From: Halocaridina rubra
Taxonomy: Eukaryota; Arthropoda; Malacostraca; Decapoda; Atyidae
Assembly: GCA_037179515.1 (NCBI GenBank)
Contig: JAXCGZ010007661.1
Location: 53,501 to 117,500, forward strand
DNA length: 64,000 nt
Reading direction: 5' to 3'
In this document: positions 23,909 to 37,686 of the stretch, piece after piece
Position numbering within the stretch: position 1 is the first letter of the stretch
Layout: the number at the start of each line of letters is the position of its first letter
Program-made: the position numbers and the translations under genes
Notes under the pieces: generated by a model
What the model saw: only the letters and a program-made list of their open reading frames with translations
Database searches by the model: none
Told to the model about the DNA's origin: nothing

Positions 23909-24183
23909 AAGGTCAAAGAGACTGCGCTTATCGAGGAAGGATTAATGGCATGAAGATCTCCTGTAGCAGGGAAAATTTCCGGTACAATTATTAACTCTCA
24001 TTGCCTATAAAAGTCGACACGGGCCCTTGTCCAAAGGACGGCCCGTAGGGCCGTCCTTTGGACAAGGGCCCGTGTCGACTTTTATAGGCAATGAGAGTTA
24101 ATAATTGTACCGGAAATTTTTCCTGCTACAGGAGATCTTCATGCCATTAATCCTTCCTCGATAAGCGCAGTCTCTTTGACCTT
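23909..24183. repeat. 275-bp near-perfect palindrome
   Basis: Two arms of about 136 bp, reading AAGGTCAAAGAGACTGCGCT inwards from 23909 and its complement outwards to 24183, meet at GGGCC/GTA around 24045-24047. I found a single mismatch (GCAGGGAAAA against GCAGGAAAAA). A diverged third partial copy of the outer arm (AAAGGTCAGAGACCGCGCT) follows at about 24197. It lies within the hAT element. A fold-back MITE inserted into the hAT is the simplest reading; an inverted duplication of hAT internal DNA, or an assembly artefact, are alternatives. Confidence 0.93.
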
Positions 24184-24631
24184 TGTCGTTGCCTATCAAA
24201 GGTCAGAGACCGCGCTAAGGAAGGTGGATATTTGCCCTGAAAATAAACGTTAAAATTCGCCGCCTGCTCCCTGAGAAAAGATAAAAGATTTTCACCTTCG
24301 TTTGTTCTTGCCACTGACAAATGGGTGAGTAGATTGGCAAAAGGGAATTATAAAAAAAATAAAGTGAGAGAGAATCATTCATATATATTCTCTACTTATT
24401 TCAATATGGTGTACATTACAATGGGAATTTATTTTTAGTAATGAAAACCGTTCTGAAGTGGAATTGCTTCATGGGCCACCAAAATATCACTGTGGACCCC
24501 CAATTTGTTATATTTTGTCTGTGGACCCCCAGGAATATTACATGGATCCCCCCCAGGGTCCATGTGGACCCCGGTTGAGAACCACTGATTTAGAGAATTA
24601 ACCTTCTTTTTAGTTGGCATATAAAGGGTTA

Positions 24632-25110
<479 letters not shown>

Positions 25111-25159
25111 TATCACCTTGCACGAGCGAGACCTGGCCTGTAGTGTAGACAATATCTAT

Positions 25160-25635
<476 letters not shown>

Positions 25636-26123
25636 ATATGAATGTTCTGAGATGGTTTGGCCATGTGGAAAGGATGGATGATGAAAGACTGCTGAAAAAG
25701 GTGATGAATGCGAGAGTTGATGGGAGAAATGCTAGAGGGAGACCTAGGTTTGGGTGGATGGATGGAGTAAGGAGAACCCTGAATGATAGGAGGATGGATG
25801 TGAGGGAAGCAAGTGAGCGTGCTAGGAATAGGATTGAATGGCGAGCGATTGTGACGCAGCTTTGATGGGCATCTGCTGTTACCACGGGGCTGCATCTTAC
25901 AGAGGTAGCCTTGTAGTAGGGGCAGTAGGGGAGTTGGCGGTTGTGAAGCAACACAGTTTGTGGAAGAGCCGGGAGGATGGGCTGTGGCACTCCAGTAGTG
26001 CCATCTGAACGGTCGCTAGCTCCCTCGTCATTGCCCATAGAGCAAAGTAATCCCCCTTATTGTTTTCTTTTTTTATGTCGGCTACCCCCCAATTAAAGGG
26101 GGAAACGGGCAAGGTAGATAGAT
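25636..26123 (+). mobile_element. RTE-like LINE, 3'-end fragment
   Basis: Frame from about 25636 to the stop at 25865 encodes only the C-terminus, with VLRWFGHVERMDDERLLKKV, ARGRPRFGWMDG and NRIEWRAIVTQL. It is nearly identical to the end of the RT at 57105-58679. The shared 3' UTR follows (25866-26123), ending at GGGGGAAACGGGC and a short GATA run before a (TTA)n array. The 5' end lies in the AAT array. Confidence 0.92.
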
Positions 26124-27595
<1,472 letters not shown>

Positions 27596-27855
27596 ATTAG
27601 GACGGGTTTAGATAAGAAATGTTAGTTAAACCAAAACTTAAGAGTTCCTTTTGGTCTTGAGTTAACTCATGGTTTGCAAAGTTAAGATTTCTTTTTTTTT
27701 TTTTTTTGGGGGGGGGCTTCGGCATCCGCGCATTTCCACCATTTAGTGCTATAAGTTTTTTGATAGTGTGAGACTGCCTCTGTATAGCATTTACCATAGA
27801 GGTATGAGAGTTATGTATTAATATTTATCCTCGAAGTTTCATGTATGTTACATTC

Positions 27856-28186
<331 letters not shown>

Positions 28187-28194
28187 TAATTTTT

Positions 28195-29415
28195 TTTTTA
28201 AGAGTGTGACACCGGGACAGGCAGAAACTGCCTTCATCAATAAATGCCCGGGCACGAGAACATACCAAGACGAAGGAAAAGAAAAAGTTAAGGGCAAGGC
28301 AGAGATGAAGTAATGTCACACAAAGGAAAACGACAGACAGAAAAAAACAGTCAAAGTACAGAGGACCAAGATATATGGAGGACTAGGCTCTGAGATGACG
28401 ATAGATCTGCTTTTGAAGGATGAAAGGTCATAAGAATTAGGAAAGACAGAAGGAGGAAGAGAGTTCCAGAGTCTGGAGGTAGATGGGAAGAAGCAGTCAT
28501 TGCACCGACCAATCCTCGAGCTACAAATCTCCACACAGTACTTGTGAGATGAGGCTGCTTGGCGAGTGTTATGCTGCCTAGGCAGTGGAGGAGCGATGCA
28601 ACTCGCCAACTAATCAGAGCAGCAATGGGAGTAGTAGCGATAGAAAAGCGAAAGGGAAGATACCTTACGGCGAAGAGAGAGAGAATCCAGGTTAGAAGTA
28701 AGAGAAGGATCATTAATGAGTCTGACTGCCTTAGATTCAACCCTATCAAGAAAATAAGTAAAGGAAGAAGCACCCCAGATGTGTGAGCAGCATTCTAAGC
28801 AGGGACGGATAAGACCTTTGTAAATTTTAAGTAACTGCAATAAGGAAAAGTAATGACGAAAACGAAACGAAACTCCCAATTTTTTGGATGAAGATTTAGA
28901 AATTTGGATTATGTGATTCCTCCAAGACAAGTTAGAGGCTCTATGGATTCCTAATATATTGATAGAGTTAAGAGGGTAAATTTCATTAGTTTCGAAGACA
29001 ATAGGGTTATCAGGAGAAGAAGAAGATAAAGAGATAGCCAGGAACTGTGTCTTGGAGGCATTGAATTTAACTAAATTTTGAGTGCCCCATTCAGATACTC
29101 TCTGCAAATCGGAGTTAAGAGTAGAAGAAAGAGTGATACGAGATTGATTACGAGTAACAGGTGAAGGTTGTGAAGAAAAGGCAGAGAAAAAGTGAAGGGT
29201 AGAATCATCAGCAAAGGCATGAAGAAGAGAGGAAGATGGGGATTGAAGAAGATCATTGATGAAGAGAAGGAAGAGAGTAGGTGAAAGAACAGAGCCCTGT
29301 GGAACACCACTGGTAACAGAAAAGGCTAGATGTCGCGCCATCAACAACTACAGATATAGAACGGTCACTAAGAAAACTGGAAATCAGAGAACAGAAAGAA
29401 AGGGTAAAGCCATAG
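28195..29415 (-). mobile_element. Jockey-like LINE, 3' half
   Basis: Minus-strand RT from the 5' truncation at about 29415. Frame 29347-28610 holds [29 protein letters not shown] (catalytic Asp-Asp), NLVKFNASKTQFL and GLIRPCLECCSHIWG. A frameshift near 28610 leads to frame 28609-28316 with SCIAPPLPRQHNTRQA, SRLWNSLPPSVFPNSYDL and SFKSRS, the common C-terminus of Jockey-type RTs. An in-frame stop lies near 29350. The 3' UTR ends at GCCTGTCCCGGTGTCACAC (minus strand, about 28222-28204) and an A run. (AT)n arrays flank both ends. Motifs A and the fingers are missing, so it is inactive. Confidence 0.9.
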
Positions 29416-29417
29416 GC

Positions 29418-29835
<418 letters not shown>

Positions 29836-30929
29836 ACCTAATTGTGCTTACGGGAAAGAGCCCAAAGCTCGTAACTTCCCGTCTCCTGATCGGTTCCATT
29901 TTGTACTTAGTGATACTTATCATACTTGTCTTTAAAACTATGCATTGAGTTAGCCTTAGCTACCTACTCACTTAGCGAATTCCAATTATCAACTACTCTT
30001 ACACTAAAAAAAAGTACTTCCTTACATCCTGCAAAGAAGTTTTCCTTATACAGCTTCAAACTATGACCTCTAGCTCTAGCGCCAACCATATCAAAGTATC
30101 GATCCCTATCCACTCTATCATAACCATGAAGGAATTTAAAAACTGTCACCATATTCCCCCTCAATCTTTTAGCTTAGAGTGATGATAAGTCTAATTCCCT
30201 CAATCTTTCATCATAACTGAGATTGTTTATTTCTGGCACCAGTTTCGTGGCATTTATTTGAACTTTTTCAAGTTTAACTAGCTGCTTTTTCAAGTGTGGA
30301 TTCCAAAAGGGGGCTGCATATTCAAGTTTTGGCCTCACATAGGTTACATAAATATTTCTGAATACTTTCTTGTCCATGTGCCTGAAGGGTACCCTTACAT
30401 TTGCTAAGAAAGCATATGCTGCCCCTACGATGCCATTTATTTCTGGAGACAAATCGGCCAGTATATTTACTCCTAGATCTCTCTCATTCTCTGTCTCTTG
30501 AAGTTCTACTCCTGCCATCTAGTAGTCAAACTTGGGCTTTCTTGCATTTGTACCCATTCTCATTACCTTACATTCTGAAGTATTGAATTTCATTAGCCAC
30601 TTTTCTGACCACTTATGCAGACTATTTAGATCTTCCTGAAGTTCTCTACCACTGAACTCGTTTCCTACTTCCTTCACAATCTTTGCATCATCTGCAAACA
30701 TATTCATGAATGAATTTACAGATTCTGGTAGGTCATACATATACAAGGAACAAAAGTGGCCTTAAAACTGAACCCTGTGGAATTCACTACTAACTCTTCT
30801 TCATTCAGACACTGAATATCTTACTCTAACCCTCTGTTCCCTTTCTTCTAAGTAAATTTTTATCCATTTCAAGATATTTCCGCCTATTCTAGCCATTGCT
30901 TGCAGCTTAATAAGTCTCCCGTGATGTCC
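29836..30929 (-). mobile_element. CR1-L LINE copy H, 3' portion
   Basis: Minus strand. Tail unit at 29836-29850, 3' UTR, C-terminus (29964-30164), middle (30174-30518) and FADDAKIVKEVGNE (30519-30746). Frameshifts between these and a 1-2 base loss in the SGVPQ region near 30783 inactivate it. The copy breaks off at 30929, within the VPHGRLI codons, where the Jockey-type element begins, and resumes at 34169. Confidence 0.9.
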
Positions 30930-31091
30930 ACCTTTTCCTAGAACATAATAAAATCGATCTTACTAACATCAGAATTCAATACCTAGATAGAAATCACTAT
31001 AATTCATTAGACCAAGGACTATATAAGAGATCAGAGTCCTCCTCAGACTTAAATACTTAACTCGCCCTTTATCTTTCTTACTGCATTCAAT

Positions 31092-32354
31092 ATGGCTAAT
31101 AACAATAATAATAATAATAAATTAACTATCATTCAGCATAATGTAATAGCTTGGACTAATATTAGAAGTAATGAATTATATAATGTTTATAGGGAATTTG
31201 ACCCAGATATTATACTTCTCAATAGTACCTCTAGAACTAACATTCATATAAAAATTTTTGGTTATAATATTTATCAAAGAAACTTTTTAAATGAAGCTCA
31301 TGCAGGTATAGCAATTGCCATCAAACGTAATATTGTTCATAAAATCATAGACGAATTTGATACTGATTTACTAGCACTAAAAATTGAAACCAAAAACGGC
31401 CCCATTATTATAGGAACTACTTACTTACCACCCAGAAGATTACAAATCCCATATGAAGACATCTTAAAACTAATTAGGAAAAACATCCCAGCACACCTAA
31501 TTGGAGATCTTAATGCTAGACATCACATCCTAGGTCACAATACTTGTAATATAACTGGTAACTTTCTAAATAATTTAATGACTAATAATCTGATTAAAAT
31601 ACTCGGACCTGACTTCAGAACTATGACCCATGGATCTGAATCCTCCAAACCAGATATTATCATAAGTAACAAGAATCATTACTTAAATCACTCAATAGAA
31701 AAGGGACCCTTAACCACCTCTGACCATTTACCTTTAATAATTAAGCTCTCAACAGAACCATTAGCTATTAGAATTCCCCCCAGTAGAGATTTTAATAATG
31801 TTGACTGGGATAATTTCAAATCTTTCTTAGAAGACAAATTCACTCACGATATCACAAGTAATACCTCCATTAATAATATTTTTGATATAGAAAAACACTT
31901 AAAGCAATGGTATTCTTTAATTCAAAATGCAATAGTTAATTATATACCTTTCAAAAAGTCAAAATCCTTACCCCACCCTAAACTAAATAATAAATGTAAA
32001 GAACTCCAATATAGATATCAAATTTTATCAAATAACATTGGCAGAGGTCTCTGGGGTCCCCAAGCTCTAACTGAATTAAGAACTGTAAGAGAAGAACTAC
32101 AAAAAGAACTAATAGCTTCATATAATAATAACTGGGAAAATGTAATAATGAAACTTCAAAGTAATTTTAAAGATCCCAAAAACTTTTGGAATAATATCAA
32201 GAAATTAATGGGTAACAGTAAAGAAATAACGCCGTACCTAATAGATAATAATATAATAATAATAATAATAAACTTTTCACCAGTAAAGAAAAAGAAGAAA
32301 AATTCAGAAAGACCTGGGAAACTATATTTAATATTAGTGCTGAAGAAAATCTAA
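31092..32354 (+). pseudogene. Jockey-type ORF2, endonuclease and linker
   Basis: 420 codons from ATG 31092. After a run of Asn codons (AAT repeat), the AP-like endonuclease has IIQHNVIAW (Asn), HAGIAIAIKRNI, TYLPPRR, HLIGDLNARHHILG (Asp-Asn) and SDHLPLIIKL (Ser-Asp-His). Where many LINE endonucleases have a catalytic Glu after DIILL, this has NSTS, so activity is doubtful unless the family differs there. Residues 230-390 are the linker to RT. The true protein is interrupted at about 32252, where one A appears to be missing from an AAT run; the frame then drifts into poly-Ile and Lys and stops at 32354, while the RT frame opens within the same run. Confidence 0.85.
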
Positions 32355-33595
32355 ACTATGATTTAGCCCATGAAAGAACTGTATGTAACTTTTTGAAAGA
32401 AAACGTAAATATAATCACTCCCTTATTGAACGTAGACCTAAATAGCTTAACTCCAGGAGATGATCTAATATCTCCTATTACTATTGCTGACATCAAAGAT
32501 ATTATAAAAAGTATGAAAAACAAAGCCCCTGGACATTCAGGCATTAATAAACTAATACTATCCCACCTGCCTAATATAGCTATTCACGAATTATTAGATA
32601 TTTTTAACTCTTGTTTATCCATAGGTTATTTCCCAACAAAATTTAAATTGTCAATAATGATTTTTATACCTAAACCTGGAAAAAGCACCACCTCAGCTAA
32701 TAATTATCGTCCTATATCTCTCCTGGAAGTCCCAGGGAAAATATTTGAAAAAATACTACATACTAGAGTCTATAATTACCTAGAAATAAATGATTGTTTT
32801 CCCCCTAACCAGCACGGGTTTAGAAGAGGTAGAGGTACTCATACTGCACTAACATACTTATATGAAAAAATAGCCATATCGCAAAAGTTCAGGCAAAAGT
32901 GCAATGTCTTGAGCAGGGATGTTTCCTCTGCTTTTGACAAAGTATGGAGAGATGGACTCAGATATAAAATCATAGAACTCCAGTTACCCCCACTAATAAC
33001 TAAAATTTTATCAGATTTCATATCTAATAGAAAGTCAATTATCAAAATTAATGAATATTTAGGTACCCAATTTGAACTTAGAGCAGGGGTCCCTCAAGGA
33101 TCAAATCTGAGTCCACTTCTCTATGCTATATTCACGAGAGATATACCCAAACCAGGTTTAGGTTGTTCAACTATTATATTTGCAGATGACATCACTCAAG
33201 TAATTCCTGACTATAATAAAAGATTTCTAGCATTTAAAACTCAGAGGGAAATACTTAGAATAAATGAATACGAGAAAAAATGGAAAATTAAAACTAATAT
33301 TGACAAATTCCAACTTTTATCTATTTCTGCTCTTAAACCATTAGATGTAATAATTAATAACAATAGAATAAATTTCTCCAACAGTCTGAAAACCTTGGGC
33401 TTTACAATTAACAGAACAGGAATGAAAGCTCATATAAATAATAGAATAATTCAAAGTAAACTTGTCTCCACAAAGTTACGTAGATTTAACCTGCTCAAAA
33501 CTAAAAATAGAGTCACCCTATATAAAACTTTAGTAAGACCTGTCTTAATATCCCCCCAATTCCAACTTGCATCTTATCAAAACGTAACCTTTTAA
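32256..33595 (+). pseudogene. Jockey-type ORF2, reverse transcriptase
   Basis: The frame is open from the AAT run at about 32256; its first ATG is 32393. Counting from that ATG (400 residues): PGHSGINKLI at 46-55, YRPISLLEVPGKIFEKIL at 105-122, NQHGFRRGRG at 139-148, motif A SRDVSSAFDKVW with Asp176, RAGVPQGSNLSPLLY at 230-244, and the active site IFADDITQV at 262-270. All core RT motifs are present. It copies element RNA into DNA at a nicked target. Near 33550 another frameshift removes the natural C-terminus, which continues in the frame of 33664-33888. The upstream shift at the AAT run separates it from its endonuclease. Confidence 0.9.
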
Positions 33596-33891
33596 GTCTC
33601 CAAGCTATCCAAAATTTAAATTTAAGAAGAATTCTCTCTGAAACCCCACCATACATAGAGAGAATGGAAGAAATTCATAAGAACCTCAAAGTCGAACCAA
33701 TTAATACTTATATTTATAAATTAGCATCCAGAACCTGGGGTAAAATGGAAATCGACTTTGAAGAATTTCTTCAAGAAACTAATGCTTTGAACACTTTAGA
33801 ATACGAATTTATCAATGACCATGTCTGGTGGAAAAGAATTTCTCCGGTTTTTTCAGGATATCCACCAGAACCTATGTATAGTAAATAACGT
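33590..33891 (+). pseudogene. Jockey-type ORF2, C-terminus in shifted frame
   Basis: In the frame of 33664-33888 the sequence upstream also reads as RT C-terminus (LLSLQAIQNLNLRRILSETP, then YIERMEEIHKNLKVEPIN), ending GYPPEPMYSK. It continues the RT after the frameshift near 33550. Stop at 33886-33888. Confidence 0.8.
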
Positions 33892-34168
33892 AATATCTCC
33901 AAAACCTCATCATCATTATTAATTTATAACTAAACAAAGTCATATTGGGCCAGTAAAATTATATCTAACAAAAACTTAGCACGAGGGTTTGCCCCTCTCT
34001 ATTCATCTCTTACTTCCTTAAATTTCGTGCTTATCCCTCCAATCCTTCCCATCCTTTACCCCCCTCTCCCCAGTGATGACACCCTGAATAGGGCTAAGAG
34101 AGTTCACTCGATGCCGTCACTATTCTTCCCCCACCTATCCTATCCCATCCTAAGAAGAAGAAGAAGAC

Positions 34169-34436
34169 AGTGTCAAATGCTTTCTGGAAGTCTAGGGGTA
34201 TGCAGTCTGCCCAGCCCTCCCTTTCCTGTAGGATTTGGCTTACCTCATCATAAAAGTCTAAAAAGTTTGTTACTGTTGATATACCTTCTCTGAAGCCATG
34301 CTGTTTCACTGACAAAAAGTTGGAGGATTCCAAGTGAAGAGAGATATGTTTCCTTAGTAGTTTCTCCATAACTTTGCAAACTATGCTGGTCAAGGAAACA
34401 GGTCTATAGTTTAATGTCGTATACCTCCTTCCCTTT
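34169..34436 (-). mobile_element. CR1-L LINE copy H, 5' portion
   Basis: Continuation of the copy interrupted at 30929: minus-strand NYRPVSLTSIVCKVME-type sequence to FQKAFDTV. Its own 5' truncation point (34436) abuts the tail of copy I directly. Confidence 0.88.
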
Positions 34437-34530
34437 TGTGTGATTACCTAATTGTGATTACCTAATTGTGTTTACGGGAAAGAGCCCAAAGCTCGTATCT
34501 TCCCGTATCCTCATCGGTTCCATTTTATAC

Positions 34531-36675
34531 TTAGTGATACTTATCATACCTGTCCTTAAAACTATGGATTGAGATAGCATTAACTACCTCCTCGCTTAGC
34601 CAATTCCAATTATCAACTACTCTTACACTGAAAAAGTATTTTCTTACATCCTGCAAACAAGTTTTCTTACGAAGCTTCAAACTATGACCTCTAGTTCTAG
34701 AGCCAGCCATATCAAAATATCGATCCCTATCCACTCTATCATAACCATGAAGGAATTTAAAGACTGTCACCATATCCCCCCTCACTCTTCTAGCTTCCAG
34801 TGATGGTAAGTCTAATTCCCTCAGCCTCTCATTATAACTGAGATTGCGTATTTCTGGCACCAGTTTCGTGGAATGTCTTTGAACTTTTTCAAGCTTAGCT
34901 ATGTGCTTTTTCAAGTGCGGATTCCAAAGGGGGGCTGCATATTCGAGTTTTGGCCTCACATAGGTTACATAAATATTTCTGAACATTTCCTTGTCCATGT
35001 GCCTGAAGGCTACCCTTACATATGATAAGAATGCATATGCTGCCCTTACTATGCCATTTATATGTATTTCTGGAGACAAATCTGCCAGTATGTTTACTCC
35101 TCGATCTCTCTCATTTTCTGTCTCTTGAAGTTGTACTCCAGCCACCGAGTAGTCAAGCTTGGGCCTTCTTGCACTTGTACCCATTCTCATTACCTTACAT
35201 TTTGAAGTATTGAATTTCATTAGCCACTTTTCTGACCACTCATGCAGATTATTTAGATCCTCCTGAAGTTCTCTACCATTGTTCTCGTTTTTTACTTTCT
35301 TCACAATCTTTGCATCATCTGCAAACATATTCATGAATGAATTTACAGACTCTGGTAGGTCATTTACATATACAAGGAACAAAAGTGGCCCTAAAACTGA
35401 ACCCTGTGGAACTCCACTACTAACTCTTCTCCATTCAGACACTGAGTGTCTTACTCTAACCCTCTGTTCCCTTCCTTCTAAGTAAGTTTTTATCCATTCC
35501 AAGACATTTCCACCTATTCTAGCCATTGATTGCAGCTTCCTAATAAGTCTCCCATGTGGAACAGTGTCAAACGCTTTCTGGAAGTCTAGGAATATGCAAT
35601 CTGCCCAGCCATCTCTTTCCTGTAAGATTTGGCTTACCTCATCATAAAATTCTAATAAGTTTGTTACTGTTGATCTACCTTCTCTGAAGCCATGTTGCCT
35701 CACTGACAAAAAGTTGAAGGATTCCAAGTGAAGAGAGATATGTTTCCTTAGTAGTTTCTCCATAACTTTGCAAACTATGCTGGTCAAGGAAACTGATCTA
35801 TTGTTCAGAGCCGTATCTCTCCTTTCCTTTTTGAAGATAGGTATCACATTTGCTTGTTTCCAGCATCTTGGAATCTCCCCTGACTCCAGTGACTTTTTAA
35901 ATATGATACTTAGTGCCACTGATATTGAGTTTGCACATTTTTTAAGCACATGAGGGGATATGTCATCAGGACCTGTAGCTTTATGAACATCTAAATCCAT
36001 CAACGCTTTGCATACCTCTGTGGCTGTAAGGTTGATGTTCTCTAATACCGGCCCTTGATCTTCTATCACTGCTATCTGAGGGGGTGGGGTATTTTCTACT
36101 GTAAATACTGACTGAAACTCCTTGTTCAATTCTTTGCAGATCTCTTCATCCGTCTCAGTGATGCTTCCATCCGCTCTCTTTAGCCTTAAAACCTGTTCTT
36201 TTACCTTCAGTTTTCCTCTGATAAAGCTGTGGAAAACCTTGGGATTTTCTTTAGCCTTCCTGGTGATGTCCCTCTCATAGTCTCTCTCTGCCTCTCTCCT
36301 TTTACTTAGGTAGTCATTTCTTGCTCTTTTGTAGGTTTGCCAGGCATTTATGTTTTTTCTCCTCCTATACCTTTTCCAGCATTTGTCTCTCCACTCCTTA
36401 GGTCTTTTACACCCATTATCGAACCATTCCTCTCTGGCATGAATTACACCTACTTTGGTGACAGGTATGCAGCAATCTACTATCTTCCCATATTTCTCAC
36501 AAAAGATGTCATACATTTCTTGTACAGATTTGTTGTAAAATAAGGTTCTCCAGTCAAGAACTGCAAAAAGCTCATTCATTTTGATGTAATCTCCTTTCGG
36601 GTAGTTCCTCCTCATGTCCTCAGTGCCTCTACTCTCAGGAAGAATATCTTCAATGATATACTCCATCAACAACAC
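34531..36675 (-). CDS. CR1-L reverse transcriptase, open 714-codon frame
   Basis: The frame continues the endonuclease C-terminus (first residues follow the SDH motif) through the linker to the natural stop. Residues: linker with FDNGCKRPKEWRDKCW at 85-100; ATGPDDISPHVLKKCA at 233-248; NVIPIFKKERRD at 276-287; VSLTSIVCKVMEKLL at 295-309; RQHGFREGRSTV at 326-337; motif A IFLDFQKAFDTVPH with Asp364 and Asp370; [20 protein letters not shown] at 420-439; active site FADDAKIV at 451-458; C-terminal domain to RYDKYH at 714. All core RT residues are intact. The start at 36675 is only the first available codon after a break; the native protein would begin in the endonuclease, about 240 residues earlier. 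As it stands it would lack nicking activity. Element-encoded, not a host gene. Confidence 0.92.
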   Translation of the reverse strand: MLLMEYIIEDILPESRGTEDMRRNYPKGDYIKMNELFAVLDWRTLFYNKSVQEMYDIFCEKYGKIVDCCIPVTKVGVIHAREEWFDNGCKRPKEWRDKCWKRYRRRKNINAWQTYKRARNDYLSKRREAERDYERDITRKAKENPKVFHSFIRGKLKVKEQVLRLKRADGSITETDEEICKELNKEFQSVFTVENTPPPQIAVIEDQGPVLENINLTATEVCKALMDLDVHKATGPDDISPHVLKKCANSISVALSIIFKKSLESGEIPRCWKQANVIPIFKKERRDTALNNRSVSLTSIVCKVMEKLLRKHISLHLESFNFLSVRQHGFREGRSTVTNLLEFYDEVSQILQERDGWADCIFLDFQKAFDTVPHGRLIRKLQSMARIGGNVLEWIKTYLEGREQRVRVRHSVSEWRRVSSGVPQGSVLGPLLFLVYVNDLPESVNSFMNMFADDAKIVKKVKNENNGRELQEDLNNLHEWSEKWLMKFNTSKCKVMRMGTSARRPKLDYSVAGVQLQETENERDRGVNILADLSPEIHINGIVRAAYAFLSYVRVAFRHMDKEMFRNIYVTYVRPKLEYAAPLWNPHLKKHIAKLEKVQRHSTKLVPEIRNLSYNERLRELDLPSLEARRVRGDMVTVFKFLHGYDRVDRDRYFDMAGSRTRGHSLKLRKKTCLQDVRKYFFSVRVVDNWNWLSEEVVNAISIHSFKDRYDKYH

Positions 36676-37380
36676 ACAGTGGTCACTCTTTCCAATTGGT
36701 GGTACTTACTCAATTTTTTCAATATCCAACACATTATCTGTGAACACTAGATCAAGTAGTGATGGCTCATCCCCACCCCTGGCCCTTGCTGGTTCCATTA
36801 CATGTTGGTGTAAGAAATTCCCTTGTACGCAATCTAGGAATCTTGCCCCGAATGAGTCCTCACCACTGTGTGGGTCAAGATTTATCTAATCTATCTCTTT
36901 ATGATTAAAGTCTCCCATAATCAAAATCCTACATTTTTTTCCCGTGCCATGTTAACAACTGAGTTTATGACTTCAATAGTACCTATATGACTTTCCTCAT
37001 AAACTTCAAGCCTATTTTGGTTCCTTGGTGGATTGTATACAACAGTTATTATAATGCTCTCTGACCCAGTATTTATGCGAGCAACAAGAAATTCCTTGAA
37101 CTCACTTTCTATAGCCAAGTTTATTTCTTCAACTTGAATCCTTTCACTTATGAGCAGTGCTATCCCTCCACCAGTCCTCTCAGATCTTTCAACCCTTAGT
37201 ATTCTGAAGCCCTTAGGAAAAACTGTGACACTGTTTATGTCCTCACTCAACTTAGTCTCTGTAATTGCTACTATATCTGCCTTACTGTTGTGAATCCTAG
37301 CTTTTAATTCTACTGCCTCACCAGCTAATCCATCAGCATTTGTGTATAACAATCTTAATGAGGCCCCATCCCCTGATCTT
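36676..37380 (-). pseudogene. CR1-L endonuclease domain, broken
   Basis: Frame 37352-36921 has LYTNADGLAGEAVELK, IVAITETKLSED (catalytic Glu), TGGGIALLISERIQ and TVVYNPPRNQNR. At about 36932 one A is missing from an A run compared with copy K, which moves the frame; the rest (EPARARGGDEPSLLDLVFTD, then GKSDHCVLLMEY) is readable down to 36676 but contains two stops, TAG at about 36887 and TAA at about 36709. The codon counted as Met at 37352 is TTG. Confidence 0.9.
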
Positions 37381-37415
37381 CTGTCATTATCTTCTTTATC
37401 TCCCCTTTGTCTGTA

Positions 37416-37416
<1 letters not shown>

Positions 37417-37468
<52 letters not shown>
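37417..37468. repeat. (GT)n array
   Basis: Uninterrupted GT run between the 5' end of copy I and the tail of the next fragment. Confidence 0.97.
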
Positions 37469-37470
<2 letters not shown>

Positions 37471-37600
37471 TACCTAATTGTGCTAACGGGAAAGAGCACC
37501 ACGCTTGTAACTTCTCCTGGTCGGTTCCATGTTGTACTTAATAGTGAAGTGTAATTACCTAATTGCGCTTACGGGAAAGAGCCCGAAGCTCGTAGCTTCC

Positions 37601-37603
<3 letters not shown>
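37467..37603 (-). mobile_element. Two very short CR1-L tail fragments in tandem
   Basis: Two successive minus-strand UTR/tail pieces, 37467-37553 and 37554-37603, each ending in the ATTACCTAATTG unit (plus strand). The second runs into (AT)n. They encode no protein. Confidence 0.85.

Positions 37604-37683
<80 letters not shown>
37604..37683. repeat. (AT)n array
   Basis: About 80 bp of TA dinucleotides. Confidence 0.98.

Positions 37684-37686
<3 letters not shown>

Larger units (their letters stand above)
30930..34168 (+). mobile_element. Jockey-type LINE inserted into CR1-L copy H
   Basis: The element carries an endonuclease frame, an RT frame and a C-terminal frame, a UTR of about 265 bp and a 3' (AAG)n end at 34153-34168. 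On both sides lies one CR1-L copy whose codons are interrupted (VPHGRLI before, the continuation of the KAFDTV segment after). Comparison with an intact copy shows about 4-6 bases of target missing at the junction and no obvious duplication. It is therefore younger than copy H. No ORF1 is visible upstream of 31092, so it is 5'-truncated or the first 160 bp are a short leader. Confidence 0.9.
34437..37416 (-). mobile_element. CR1-L LINE copy I, nearly complete ORF2
   Basis: Begins at the very end of ORF1 (37416), next to (GT)n, and runs through the whole endonuclease-RT region to a doubled 3' tail (34437-34470). It is nearly identical to copy K (44012-47590) in protein sequence, so both derive from recent activity of one lineage. 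It has one frameshift and two stops in the endonuclease but an unbroken RT frame. Confidence 0.95.

Noticed and set aside
34437..37600. Regularly spaced short repeats suggesting a CRISPR-like array
   Set aside because: The repeated ATTACCTAATTG units are LINE tails at uneven spacing in a eukaryotic genome; there are no spacers or cas genes.
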